From the NCBI GenBank assembly GCA_002989075.1, contig PSQN01000013.1, positions 592,379 to 656,378 of the forward strand: a DNA stretch of 64,000 nt, given 5' to 3'. Position numbers and translations under genes: made by a program. Below, one piece after another: positions 11,963 to 22,525 of this stretch (its first letter is position 1; every line of letters starts with the position of its first letter). The notes under the pieces are model-generated. The model ran no database searches, was not told where the DNA came from, and saw only the letters and a program-made list of their open reading frames with translations. Source of the DNA: Arthonia radiata. Lineage: Eukaryota; Ascomycota; Arthoniomycetes; Arthoniales; Arthoniaceae.

Positions 11963-13510
11963 CTACTCATCGTCATCAGGATCTTCTCCCAGACTTCGCT
12001 TCTTGCTGGCAAGCTCCTCGCGCAACGACGCCAGCCGCTTCTCGAACCGCTGCCTGATGATGGGATTGCTGGCCTGCGATAGATCGTTCGTCGCTTTTTC
12101 GATATCACGCTGGAGATCTGCAATCTCCTCGCGTTGCTGTGCCTTCAGTCTGGCTTGCTCTTGGTCCTCTTCATTACCCTCGTCTTCATCGTCATCGTCA
12201 TCGTCGTCATCATCTTCATCAGATTCAGCGTTGCCATTCTCCACAGGCTCGGCTGCTTGATCAATGACTGCTTGGGCCGTCTCCAGCTCCGCTGCGGTAT
12301 CAGCGACCTCCGTCGCATCTTGACCTATCTCCTCGGCGTCCTGTCCATCGCCCATAAATTCTGCGGCTAGGCGCGCTGCGAAATCTTCAGGGTCTTCATC
12401 ATCATCTTGCATCTCTGCGTCCTGCAATACGTTTGCGTCGCCCATGTCATAACCTTCCTGTAACTCGCCTGTCTGACCCTGATAGTCGGATTCACCTTCA
12501 GCGTCTTCATCCTCGACTCCTGATGATATCCCTTGACTCTGAACCTGATCCAAATCGACAGTCCAAGCTTCGACATGGCCGCCTTTCTGACTCCGAACGT
12601 TCTCGTCCTTTGTCATAAGCTCCTCAACCAGGTCCTCGGCCTCTTCAATAGTTTTGTGGTTGACGCGCTTTCGAAACCGTCGCCGGCGCACGTTATACAT
12701 AGGTGGGGTCAGCCCATGTGGATATTGTGCAGTCTTCTCATCGACTTCGTGCGGCATGGCGACAGTCTCCGCCTCCTTTTCACTGGGGACTTTCTCCGTG
12801 ACTAGAAGCATCTGGCAGATATCTGCACTCTTCCACCAGCCTCGCTTGTCCCAGCTCTTCATGCTCTCAACAATGCAGGGAAGATCGACAAGGACAGCTG
12901 CGTAGACGTTGCCGCGGATGACAACTGCCGCTCGACGGTTCTTGTAGAAACGCAGATAGACCTCGGCCCCACCTTCTTTGAGCGGGTTCCTGCCAACAGT
13001 GCCCTTTGAGATGGCCTCTCGAAGATAGTCGCAGTCTGGTCCTGGCGCCATACGTAATATCACATTCTCCTCGATCGCCGGGTCGTCCTCGGCATCTTCA
13101 GCCTCGGAATCGTAGCCAACTCCTGGAGGTCGAGTGGGTAGTTTTGTCTTTTTGTTGGTGTGCAATTTGAAGGAGGGTAGAAGTGCAGAGCCCGGAGTCT
13201 TGGGAGTGGTGGCGCTCGTCAGGCCCCCGAATTTAATAGTGTTCACGCTGGACTGTCTCTTCTTTGGAGCAGCTTCTGGGGTCTGATCATCGTCTTCGCG
13301 CTGACGCTTCTTCCCGCCCTGCTTCTTAGTTTTGGCTTGACCATTTGGGATACTCGCGGTGGGTGGGGTCGCTACAGCTGGAGTAGTGCCACCAAAGTTG
13401 ATTCGTAAGGGCGCGCTCGCCGGAGGTGACGACGCTGTTGCTGAAGGCTGTGTGGTTGCTGAGTTGGGAGGCTTGTTGGATGATGTATTGAGCTTCAGAT
13501 TGAGCTTCAT
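11963..13510 (-). CDS. TAF7: TFIID subunit 7 (TAFII55 family)
   Basis: A subunit of TFIID, the general factor that recognises RNA polymerase II promoters. Single exon, 515 residues from the ATG at 13510 (MKLNLKLN); a longer frame begins with TTG and is not preferred. After a basic, low-complexity N-terminus comes the conserved TAFII55 region at about residues 125-290: VILRM, the RRAVVIRG...YAAVLVDLPCIVES block, and the signature GLTPPMYNVRRRRFRK. The C-terminal 200 residues are strongly acidic (long Asp/Glu run near 12190-12230 on the DNA) and end in a predicted coiled coil. The gene is head to head with a TAF3-like gene. Confidence 0.93.
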   Translation of the reverse strand: MKLNLKLNTSSNKPPNSATTQPSATASSPPASAPLRINFGGTTPAVATPPTASIPNGQAKTKKQGGKKRQREDDDQTPEAAPKKRQSSVNTIKFGGLTSATTPKTPGSALLPSFKLHTNKKTKLPTRPPGVGYDSEAEDAEDDPAIEENVILRMAPGPDCDYLREAISKGTVGRNPLKEGGAEVYLRFYKNRRAAVVIRGNVYAAVLVDLPCIVESMKSWDKRGWWKSADICQMLLVTEKVPSEKEAETVAMPHEVDEKTAQYPHGLTPPMYNVRRRRFRKRVNHKTIEEAEDLVEELMTKDENVRSQKGGHVEAWTVDLDQVQSQGISSGVEDEDAEGESDYQGQTGELQEGYDMGDANVLQDAEMQDDDEDPEDFAARLAAEFMGDGQDAEEIGQDATEVADTAAELETAQAVIDQAAEPVENGNAESDEDDDDDDDDDEDEGNEEDQEQARLKAQQREEIADLQRDIEKATNDLSQASNPIIRQRFEKRLASLREELASKKRSLGEDPDDDE

Positions 13511-13977
13511 GGTGACGCAGCGCAAATTGTTGGAGACCGCCGATCAACGCGGTGACGGATGGCGGTCCCGGTCGTCAGCCAGGAAGCGCGAAGAGTTTGA
13601 AGACTTGTCGGTGTGTGCTGTCGTTGCAAATTCCGTAGCAAACGCACGAGCGTCCTGGTGGAGACGAGAGCGATGTTCGGGTGTCACAGGTACAAACGCT
13701 TACTCAAAAGAGGTCCATCGAAGTTGAAGATGACCTCAAAGCGAGAACGAGACGTCGCCAAGCCTTTTTGGTTGGCAGTCGTGGCAGTCAAGGCAGTATC
13801 ACGTACGTATCAGAGCTTCACCAAGACTTTGTTCTTCACCTCAGCTAACGGGCCTCGCGTAGCCTGTCGGATGTCCCAATTTCAATTCTGATTCCGAACA
13901 AAATGCCCCCTCAAAGCTTGACGACATCAGATTCTTCGCCTGACCTCACGCCACATCGATAGACTGCAACTGTAGCG
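13511..13977. promoter_or_regulatory. Divergent promoter region, TAF7 / TAF3-like
   Basis: 467 bases between the start codons of two presumed TFIID subunits. Short ORFs here look like chance. No specific site was recognised. Confidence 0.5.
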
Positions 13978-14721
13978 ATGTCGTCCCACGCACTTCATGC
14001 ATCTCTGCTGCGGCCAGCCGTGATTCACATCCTTCGGGCGGCGGGCTTTCATGCGACAAAACCCTCAGTGGTCGACACACTTACAGATGTCTGCGCCCGC
14101 TATATGCTCCTGATTGCCTCCAACACCGCCGCATCCACATACGATAGAACTATCACCGAGCTCAGGCAGATCAAGGAACGTGCACAAGATCTCAACAGCG
14201 CCTCAGATCCACTATTAACACCCACAATCACAGACGTACGCAATGGACTGACATCTGCGGCGTTCTTCTCTGCTGGACAATCCGCGGCGGAGGAAGCTTG
14301 GGAGGAGGTCATGAGGAAACCATTGTCTGGCTTTCCTGACGGAGCGCGGGAGAAAGAGCGAACGCGGCGGGATCAGGAAGACACACAAGACGTACGCGAA
14401 TTTATCGCATGGGCGACAGGTCCAATTGCCCAGGAGATTAGGCGCGTGGCAGGATTGCTGGCGGACGAGGCGCCAAACGCAGCGATTCCTGCCAGCTTGA
14501 TAGGGACGTCTCTGCAGCCACCCGCAAATGGTCTCCAGCATAGAGATGACTACCTCGACGGCCTCAAGAAGAAGCACAGCAAATCGGGTGACAATGCCCG
14601 CTACATGGGAACTGCTTTGGGCAGCAGCCCTGATGATCCCCAACCCATCAAGATCGAAGGCGGGCCAGCCAGCCTGGGAGAATGGCAAGCGAGTCTCAAG
14701 AGGAAAAGGGCAGCAGATTGA
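13978..14721 (+). CDS. Bromodomain-associated histone-fold protein, TAF3-like
   Basis: Single exon, 247 residues. Residues about 9-85 look like the bromodomain-associated histone fold (Bromo_TP): LLRPAVIHILRAAGF, KPSVVDTLTDVCARYML, then a third helix. This fold is found in TAF3, TAF8 and SAGA Spt7 and pairs with another histone-fold TAF. The remainder is polar, with a Lys-rich C-terminus (SLKRKRAAD) that could be a nuclear signal. No PHD finger is present, as in budding-yeast TAF3. TAF3 is the best guess because of the N-terminal position of the fold; TAF8 or an Spt7-like subunit remain possible. The neighbour TAF7 supports a TFIID role. Confidence 0.75.
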   Translation: MSSHALHASLLRPAVIHILRAAGFHATKPSVVDTLTDVCARYMLLIASNTAASTYDRTITELRQIKERAQDLNSASDPLLTPTITDVRNGLTSAAFFSAGQSAAEEAWEEVMRKPLSGFPDGAREKERTRRDQEDTQDVREFIAWATGPIAQEIRRVAGLLADEAPNAAIPASLIGTSLQPPANGLQHRDDYLDGLKKKHSKSGDNARYMGTALGSSPDDPQPIKIEGGPASLGEWQASLKRKRAAD

Positions 14722-14868
14722 GCTTAAACCAACAGAATATCTTGTACATTCTCAAGACCCCGTCTGGCAGCTCACACCTACAGCGCGATGGCGACCTGAA
14801 GGAGGCCACAGTAGGAGTGTACGAGACCGAGGACTGCGACTGAAAAGCCGAGACACTCTTTCGTGGAT

Positions 14869-15870
14869 TCAGTCCACTCCAGCATCCCAGGACTCCCCTC
14901 GAGCTAGGCGATCTCGGAGCGACTCTAGTCTCTGGCCTTTGGCTAACCAGCGCTCTTCCAGCCATCTCGCCAACTCTGCGTCAGACTCTGGCAAAGTCTC
15001 CACGGGATGGCGGTCGACATGAGCGTGAAACGTCCACGTGTTGCTGAGCCGCGGAACAAACAGTGTCTCAAATATGCTGGGAGCTTCCATGAAACGATTG
15101 CCTTTGGCGTAGGCTACCGTAACGTCGTACACAGCCTTGATGTGTGGCGAATCTCGTAACTGCTTCACAGTTTCGACAAAGCCCCTCGTGCGTGGATACA
15201 GCGTGTGACGGGGAACAGGCTTGTCGTTTGCTTTGCACCATTTGATGGTCTCAGCGTATTTGGCCGGCGTGAGGCGGGTAGCCTCGCTGTATGAGATGAG
15301 CCCTGTCCTGAGATTAGTACTTCTGCAGGAGGGATAAGTCGGTCATGAGGAATAATTTAGGAACCCACATATCGGCCACTGTCGCTGAATAATTCCACCA
15401 AACACGCGATTCAATTCACGCTGGTCGCGCAACCAATTCCTGCTAATAAGGGGCATGCCCATGGCCCACAGACCCCAGCCCAGAAAGGGCACCCATTTGA
15501 GCTGCTGTTTGGCAAACCATCGCGAGTAGCCCAGCATGCGGGATCGAATGGCGAGCTCCTGGATCAAATAGAAATCTGTCCATGAGACATGATTGCAGAC
15601 GACAATCGCACTCTCCTCCTTGGGCAAAGATGCGCCGGAAATGGTAATCTTGGCACCATTGAAGCGAGTGAAGATGAGCTGCACTGCCCTCCAGACCGAC
15701 TCGGCGATGCGCGAGGATGAGTAGTAGACGACGCTGGGGAAGAGTAGAGAGAGTGGCAGACAAGCGGAGAGCAAGAGATCAGCAAGCGTGAGATGCAGCA
15801 GCCACGGCACGACCACGCAGGATCCTCTAACGGCGTAGTAAATCCGCGAGAGGATACTGGACGCGGTCAT
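14869..15870 (-). CDS. Lysophospholipid acyltransferase (LCLAT1/AGPAT5-like, Cst26 family)
   Basis: An acyl-CoA-dependent acyltransferase of lysophosphatidic acid or lysophosphatidylinositol type, expected in the ER membrane. Two exons, 15870-15369 and 15302-14869 (66-base intron with TACTAAT branch point), give 311 residues. Hydrophobic N-terminal segments cover residues about 5-55. Catalytic block I is NHVSWTD near residue 92-98; block II is near GMPLISR; block III reads YSEATR rather than the more general FPEGTR. The C-terminal part fits the acyltransferase C-terminal domain of this subfamily (FVETVK...IKAVYDVTVAY). Only 147 bases separate its stop from the convergent TAF3-like gene. Confidence 0.85.
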
Positions 15871-16733
15871 GGCTTTGAGTGGTCGGCCAACCGCGACTGC
15901 GCTGTTGCTGCTGATTGCGCGTTAAGGCTGCATGTTGCTGTAGCTCAGCGATAGCAGAGCCTCAATCGAATGCGTCTGGAATCTTTCTGGATGGAGTCGA
16001 TACTGGCGGACACGCGAAGATGCGGTTGGTGTAAGCTGCCGCTAAATTCGACACGTGACAAATGGCTGCCAAGCCGCTAGAGAGAGATGGGAATAGCGTG
16101 GCGGCTTTCCTCGCGTTTACTCTATCCGTCTGCATCGTCCCATCTCGTCCTCCACCACCTCTGCTCACGCCACCCCGTCTACTCTTCCGCTGGCGTTGCA
16201 TTGACGAGCCCCCTTCTGGCTACGCCATCATCAAAGCAAGACTGCATGGCCTCTGTGTGAGAGTCTCTACCGAGATTCAACGTTTCCTCCAAGGCAACTT
16301 CAATCGCCGCTGTATTCTATTCATCCGAATTTCAGACAAAGACGGCACCGGGTGATTTATTATTCGGAGAAGTTCTCCGTGTGTTCTGAATCGCGTTTCA
16401 CAGAAGACTAGCCAACAACCATTTGACGTCGTCGCCTGCTTCTCGCATCAAGGCAGTCTGGAGAGAAAAACTAGCTCATGACATCGACCCTACCTTCGAT
16501 GTTGTAGCTTGCATTGCGCACTGGCGGTTTAATCGTACGCTAGGTTACTAAAGTAAGTTGACAACTCTCTCAAGTTCGTGGCAAGGGTTTGATCGCGCCA
16601 AGTGTCTTTCCGAGAGTGCATGCAAGCACCGCCCCGCCATGACCGGCATAGCTCTTGTGTCAGCATGAGCATGGTCCTGTAGTGCTGACGACCTCCTCAG
16701 CTTACCGTCTGCTTGAATTCGCAAAGCGCCCCT
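15871..16733. promoter_or_regulatory. Divergent intergenic region, acyltransferase / bZIP
   Basis: 863 bases with small uninformative ORFs. It must contain both promoters and probably the long 5' leader common in fungal bZIP genes. No specific element was recognised. Confidence 0.45.
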
Positions 16734-18297
16734 ATGGCTACTACGCTCGGCCAAATCAACACGAATTACCCGATGGATGGAGTAGGTCCATACTCTGCAG
16801 GCATCGAATATGGTGAGTGTCCTCAAAACATCACTCACTTGACCATCTTCGGAAGCCCCGTCTTATGCCCAGGGAGACGTGATCCCTGCATTTGTCATTT
16901 CCTGCACAGCCAGCTCTTGCGAAGACATGTGGAACATTTCAAAAGGACCATTGGTCTCATCGCAATAGGACCTCGACTTCCTCGCCAGAAGATTGACAAT
17001 GTTCGCAGGAAGCCCAGAAACGAATCCATCTAAGAGCCCACTCTCGAAATTCAACCTCTCGTTCGGTCTTAGTAACAACGAAAAGAAAGTGAAAGGTAGT
17101 CATCTGTGCCTCGACATGCTGGGCGACATTTAACTAACGTACTGAAGCTGATGGCCAACCGCCGAAGCGACGAGGTCCTAAGCCTGACAGCAAGCCCGCC
17201 TTAACGCGTCGTCAAGAGCTCAATCGCCAGGCACAGAGGTTGGTTTGCAATCACGACCGCTGATACTGATCTATACATCTCATACTCTTTCTTCTAGGAC
17301 TCATCGCGAGCGCAAGGAACAATACATCAAATGCCTAGAGCAAGAAGTGTTACACCTCAAAGAGTCATACGCCTCGTGCGCCAAAGAGCGCGATGCGTGG
17401 GAGAATGAAGCTCGCCGTCTGACGGACATCCTCATTGCCCACGGCATCCAAGTTCCCGCATCATCCATGAGCCCACCACCTCTGCATCCGACCTCCAGTG
17501 GAAGTGGGTCCGGCAGCTATCCATCTAATTCAGCGTCGACGTCGCAGACGACTCTGCCCTCTAGTGCGAATGGCTATTCCAGCTCGCCCATGCCGCCCAT
17601 GCCGAACTCAGTCACGCCGCCAGGGCACGTACCGAGCGGGCCGTCAACGGCGAATGTGGATTACGATCAGACCGGGATTGATTTTGTCCTAGCGTATGAG
17701 CCTCGTGTCCCTTACCCGTCGCCGCCGCCACAATAACGGCAGCTTGTATGTAGTGCTGCCTGTTGTCGCGGCTCAGAATGAATATATGCTGACTTGTGTA
17801 TGTCGCACAGGCTCGAGAAACCATGCATGGACCATATGCAGATGCTTTGTGTCGCATCCCAGCAATCGGCTGAAGACGCGATTTCCGGCCACGCCTTGAT
17901 GGCGACGTGTCCTACGAGGAACCATCTTATCGAGCGGCCTGACCTTCAGTACGGGCACAAGATGCCCGAGATGAAGGCGTCCGATCTGCTCAAGCTGCTG
18001 GATTTGAGTAACCGCCTGCCACTGGACACGGAAATCACTCCGATCATGGCATGGGCAACAATCCTCCGACATCAATATGTCTCATATATGACAACGGAGG
18101 ACATCCTCACCATCAAGGTCGATCTCGTGGAGAAGATTCGCTGCTACGGGTGAGTCTTGCACTTATCTGACCTCATCACCTAGCGCTGACGAGGGTGAAA
18201 TAGCTTCGGCGCCGTCCTAGAACAATTCGAAGTCGACGAAGCCATCAACACCGTTCTGTCCAAGAAGACTGAAAACTACTTCCCATCTGTTCAATGA
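16734..18297 (+). CDS. bZIP transcription factor, Yap/AP-1-like basic region
   Basis: A DNA-binding regulator. I propose seven exons: 16734-16812, 16856-16878, 16969-17095, 17148-17238, 17298-17693, 17811-18149 and 18204-18297, giving 382 residues. From exon 3 on, the model is firm. Exon 2 (23 bases) is inferred because it restores phase and gives a smooth sequence (AGIEYAPSYAQGD). The basic region near residues 80-115 (KRRGPKPDSK, then NRQAQRTHRERKEQYI) follows the fungal Yap pattern NxxAQxxFR, with His in place of Phe. A leucine zipper follows (LEQEVLHLKE). A Ser/Pro-rich middle leads to a conserved-looking C-terminal domain with Cys residues (LEKPCMDHM...). Such Cys residues could sense redox state, but this is inference. 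Confidence 0.85.
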
Positions 18298-18835
18298 AAG
18301 CGACTGAGTGGTCCTCGCTACCGTCATTTCTGCGATCATCTTGTGGACCCCTGACGCAAGCCCAAAGGGTTGTTCGGGAACATGTAAGATGCACGCTTTC
18401 AGGGCACACGTCTACAGCCTGCAGGCTTATGCACGGCGGTTCCTGAAAATCAGCTATCTCGAGCATCTAGTGGAACGCACCCCACGATAATTGCAAGCCA
18501 CGGAATATGAATTTACGAAGGGGACGATTTCGACGGCTAGACTGGCGTCGAAGCAATCAAAAGGGAAAGTGCAGCATTCGCACTCATATACTTCACATAT
18601 ACCATCACTATCGCTATACATACAGCGCAGACTGTAGGATCGGCATTAAGGACAGATAAATCTGCTCTGTAGCATTACAATTTCGATCGCTGAAGCCGGA
18701 TAGTCCTGCAGCAGCCGAGTTCATTGCCAACATATTATACAGTATATACCATGATCGTAAGACACAAACGAAGTTGAGATATCCCCATCTCCATGCACCC
18801 TGCATTCTTCCCAAATCGAAAACCAAACACCACGC
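18298..18835. other. Convergent intergenic region, bZIP / mitochondrial carrier
   Basis: 538 bases between two 3' ends. It should hold the 3' UTRs; I see nothing else. Confidence 0.45.
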
Positions 18836-20076
18836 TCAAACGCCCGAGTCCGTCCCCAGCATCTTCAAGATCGCCTCATAACACCCAAACATGATCGCCG
18901 CGCTCGGCACCACGCGCAGCATATGCGGCACCAGCCCACCATACAGCGCCACCACGCCCTCCTCCCTCAGTATCGTTCGAAAGCACTGCACAATGCTCGT
19001 ATACTTCAACCTTCCATCCGCCGCCGGCGCCTGCCGTAACCGCGTCCGTATCACCTCATGCGGGTACGTCACGATCGCCGCCACAAACTTGGCCGTCCCC
19101 GCCGCCGAGATCTTCAGACCCCAATTCACCGCCTGCTCCGTGTTTGTATGGCTGCCCCGGAGCGCCTGCGCTTCTTCGCGTCTTGCCAATATCATCTTCA
19201 GCCGCTCGTACAGCACCCACTGCATCGTGCTCTCCGTCACGCCCAGGTAACTCGCGCCTAAGCCCCGGTACAGCCCCCGCACCCCTTCGTGCCGTAACGT
19301 CTGCATCGCGCAATCCATCGCGTTCTTGTACCGCCGCCCTGCGCCCCTCTCAGCCGCTATATTTCGATCCAACTGCAGCCGCGTCTTGACGACCCACACC
19401 GGACACGTCGCCGTCCCTGTGACAATTCCCGCTTGCGCCGCCGCTAACAGATGCACTACGCTCCGTTCCTCGCCCCCGAAGAATTTCTGACTGATCACGC
19501 GTTTTCCGTTCCCGTACGCGAAGAAGTTTATCGCGCGCGCCGGGACGACGCCCACGAGATTCGGACCCAGGCCTTTGAACAGCGCGCGGGGCCCCTCGAC
19601 GCGCGGGACGGCGAGCAGGATCTGGAAGGTCTCGCGGATGTGTAACAGCGAGCTCCGCGGGAGGGAGAGCGTGTGCAAGGGAGGGACGCCGCGGGCGGCG
19701 CGCGCGGCGGCGAGCTGCGACTGGTAGAAGTCGGATTGGAGGCGGGTTTTGAGGACGTCGAGGGGCGCGGTGAGGATGGCGGAGGCCATGCCGCCGGCGC
19801 TGTGGGGGCGTTAGTCGGGTGCCATGAGTTGTGAAGGATTGAGTCTGGCAGAGTGGGCGTATGGGGGAGAAGGAAAGAAGGGACGTACGCTCCGGCGGCG
19901 AAGTGCGCACCCCATGGCTTCGTGAGCGAGGGGGTGTGCGCGGCGGTCGCTATCGTGGGATCATTGCGCCTGGGCTGTGGGAGGACGTCACCTGTTTCGC
20001 GCGACTGCGGAAGGGGAGCGGAGGTGGGCTGGAGGTGGTGTTGGTGCGCGGAGTGTGATGGGGTGTTGGCGGTCAT
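18836..20076 (-). CDS. RIM2: Mitochondrial pyrimidine-nucleotide carrier (Rim2 / SLC25A33-36 type)
   Basis: An inner-membrane carrier expected to exchange pyrimidine nucleotides and support mitochondrial DNA and RNA synthesis. Two exons, 20076-19889 and 19799-18836 (89-base intron), give 383 residues. The splice restores the family block HFAAGAAGGM before the first carrier signature PLDVLKTR. Signatures two and three are PVWVVKTR and PHEVIRTR, so all three solute-carrier repeats are present. The long insert after the first signature (LQSDFYQSQL) and the TPL-type tail fit Rim2. The N-terminal 50 residues are His/Ser/Pro-rich and unlike a classic presequence, as usual for carriers. The subfamily is likely but substrate is inferred. 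Confidence 0.88.
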
Positions 20077-20604
20077 ACAAGGTTGCTGGTGGATGCGTTT
20101 CTGGGTTCGGAGGGTGGGGCTTGGTGCGCCTCGCTGCGATTTATAAATTTGGAGAGTTGTTGAAGATGCGCATTAGAATTTCAGAGGGAAGGAGCGGTTG
20201 TATGAACATTTGTGAATTAATTTCGCTGATTGTCAGATGAGTTGCAGGGCAAACGCGTAGATGTCATCGCTCGAGGTGGGCGCGGTGGCAAACATCGTTG
20301 CACCGCTCATGTGCGCCCTTCTCCCTCGCCTCGCGCCTTGCGCCGGTGTACATCGAACGCGCTCTCTTCCTAGCAGACGGTGATACTCCTCTCACTTAGA
20401 GGCCTGCTGATTGCAGCGCTGGGTCGGACGGTGGTCGTTGCGCCCGACCTCCGCCGTCCACTGGCCATCCTAGCGAAGGACTCTCACAGCCGTGTCTTGC
20501 CCATTACTCTTATCCTTGGTATAGAACCCTCTCTCTCGCAATCAATCGAATCATATCATCATCAATCAAGCCGTATCGTCATCAAACGCCTCTTCAACCT
20601 CATC
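20077..20604. other. Intergenic region between RIM2 start and SNX3 stop
   Basis: 528 bases holding the carrier promoter and the SNX3 3' UTR. No further feature is seen. Confidence 0.45.
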
Positions 20605-21193
20605 CTACCACGAATTCCTATCCCAATTCGGATCCTGCACAAATCCGGCGAGCACCTTACTCCCGGTCTGCAGCAGCGGATGGCCCACCACGATTTGCAA
20701 GAAGCGCTGCAAGCCCTCGCGCCGATGCTCAATAACGTCGTCGCTGAAGCGGTTGGTGAAGACCTTGCCGGGAAGCGGAGGGATGGTGACGCGTGCGCTC
20801 TCGCGTTCGAGGATGTCGCGGAAGAACTCGAAGTCGGAGTAGCGGCGCCGCACGGTGGACTGCTTCAGCTTGAAGGCGGGAATGTTGGTCTGGCAGATGA
20901 TCTCGTAGGAGGTGTACATGCTGCGCCCGATGCCGTGGGTTTGGGGGTTGCGGACCTGTTTTGGGTGAGGTGTTAGCGTATGTTGGGGAGATAGCTGAGA
21001 TGGAAACAAAGCGACTGCTGCGGTGCTTGCAAGATGTTGGATGTCGCTGCTCTGAAGAGAGCAACGAAAATGCCTTTTGCTCGCGGGAGTCCATGGCTTC
21101 CGCGGCGCGACTCACCTCGATCTCGAGGAAGTTCTCGGGCGGACCGTAGATCTCCTCGAATGATTGAGTCCGTGACTCTGGGAGCGATTGCAT
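20605..21193 (-). CDS. SNX3: Sorting nexin-3 (Snx3/Grd19)
   Basis: A PX-domain protein that binds PI3P on endosomes and helps retromer recycle cargo to the Golgi. Two exons, 21193-21116 and 20955-20605, with a 160-base intron (GTGAGT donor, AAACAG acceptor), give 142 residues, the usual length. The PX domain fills most of the protein: [26 protein letters not shown] holds the key Arg-Arg-Tyr-Ser PI3P pocket, PPLPGK is the conserved proline loop, and RREGLQRFL follows. The C-terminus ([11 protein letters not shown]) is typical of filamentous-fungal Snx3. The gene is divergent from the small membrane-protein gene. Confidence 0.93.
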
Positions 21194-21691
21194 TGTAGCT
21201 CTCTCGTGATCGCTCGTTGTCCGGGAAGTCTCGCTTTGGTGGGGTAAAGTTGGGGGGGTTCACGCCGCGGAGACGAGCAAAGAGTGCCCTCGGATGTCTT
21301 TCTTCGATGAGAGCACGAGCTCGCCACTAACGATGGTGCTGAAAGAGTCAATTCTGAAGGTCTGTGTAGAGGGGATGTATGTGGAAAGGATGAAAAGGAA
21401 AGAAGCGCGCAAAGTGCCAATGAATTGGTGGCGGACCCCGCGTCTCATTTCAACCGCAACATCAGACGATCCTGGCTCGTCTCATCTTTATACCAACACA
21501 CAATTTTATATGCAAAGTACGGAATAGACCAGACAAATAGACGCTGTGACTGCTGGGCAGAGTTGTCTGCGCAGCTGAAGACGGACTCGAGAAAAAAACA
21601 CATGGTCTATCTGCAGCAGTCCTCCATAAAAACGCGGCATCAAGTCTAGAACAACCATACTATTCTGCGAGAGACAAAAGATCCGTACAAG
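21194..21691. promoter_or_regulatory. Divergent promoter region, SNX3 / membrane protein
   Basis: 498 bases between two start codons. No recognised element; small ORFs only. Confidence 0.45.
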
Positions 21692-22265
21692 ATGAGTGCG
21701 ATCCTTCCACCAGTCCCCAAGGCCGTCCTCTGCTATCTGGAGCCCTTCTCTCTGTACGCCTCCACCAACCTCACTACCTTCCCCAATCGTACACCACCAC
21801 CATCTCTCCTCAACTAACACACCCAGCCTCCTCGGCGGCCTCGGACCCCTCCTCCGCCCCGACCTCTTCATCCCCTCCCAACTACCCACCACCTCCATCC
21901 TCTCCTCCCAGCTCTCCCCCACCGGGACCTTCACCGTCCTCCCCACCGAGCGCGTCCTAGCCTATCAATGCGCAAACCTCTACCTGCTGCTCATGCTGGT
22001 CGGCCTGGGCGTGCTCAACACCACCACGGAGCCGCGGGTCGTGCACGCGTACGTGTGGGCGCTTTGGGCGGGGGATCTGGGGCATTTCGGGCTGACGGGG
22101 TTGGTGATGGGGTGGGATGGGTTGGTGGATTGGAGGGGGTGGAATGCGACGATGTGGGGGAATTTGGGGGCTGTGATTGTGCTGTTTGGGGTGAGGAGTG
22201 CGTATTTGCTTGGGTGGTTTGGGACGGATAGGGTGGCGGGGAGGGGGAAAGTGAAGGGTGGTTGA
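21692..22265 (+). CDS. Small multi-pass membrane protein (DUF7704-like)
   Basis: Two exons, 21692-21753 and 21827-22265 (73-base intron with CTAAC branch point), give 166 residues. The spliced N-terminus reads MSAILPPVPKAVLCYLEPFS and continues into LLGGLGPLLRP. Three or four hydrophobic segments follow: about residues 72-90 (YLLLMLVGLGV), 96-120 (ALWAGDLGHFGLTGLVMG) and 130-150 (MWGNLGAVIVLFGVRSAYLLG). The YLEPFS motif and the layout resemble a fungal family of small four-helix proteins annotated DUF7704. Function unknown. An ORF that starts at 21696 in another frame uses the intron and is not real. Confidence 0.7.
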
Positions 22266-22525
22266 GGGGGGGAATTGTGGTGCATATGTGAGATGGGGAA
22301 GGTGAGGGTTGTGGACGGCGGTGTGGAGAATGCAATGTCTAGTATTCCAGCACCGGTCGCTATGCAGTCCTGTGCTATCCTATGCTGGTGACGCACGAAG
22401 CGTCGGGTATCATGCTCGTAGCATCGCTGCTTTTCCCAATTCCAAGAAAATGCCTCACAGACCCTCTACGACCCAGTCGCGTGCAATGTCCGCCCATGGA
22501 GGTGCCTCATCCGCCATGCTAAGAC

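Noticed and set aside
12186-12230. CATCGT-type trinucleotide run as a microsatellite of interest
   Set aside because: It encodes the acidic Asp/Glu stretch of TAF7 and is ordinary for such proteins.
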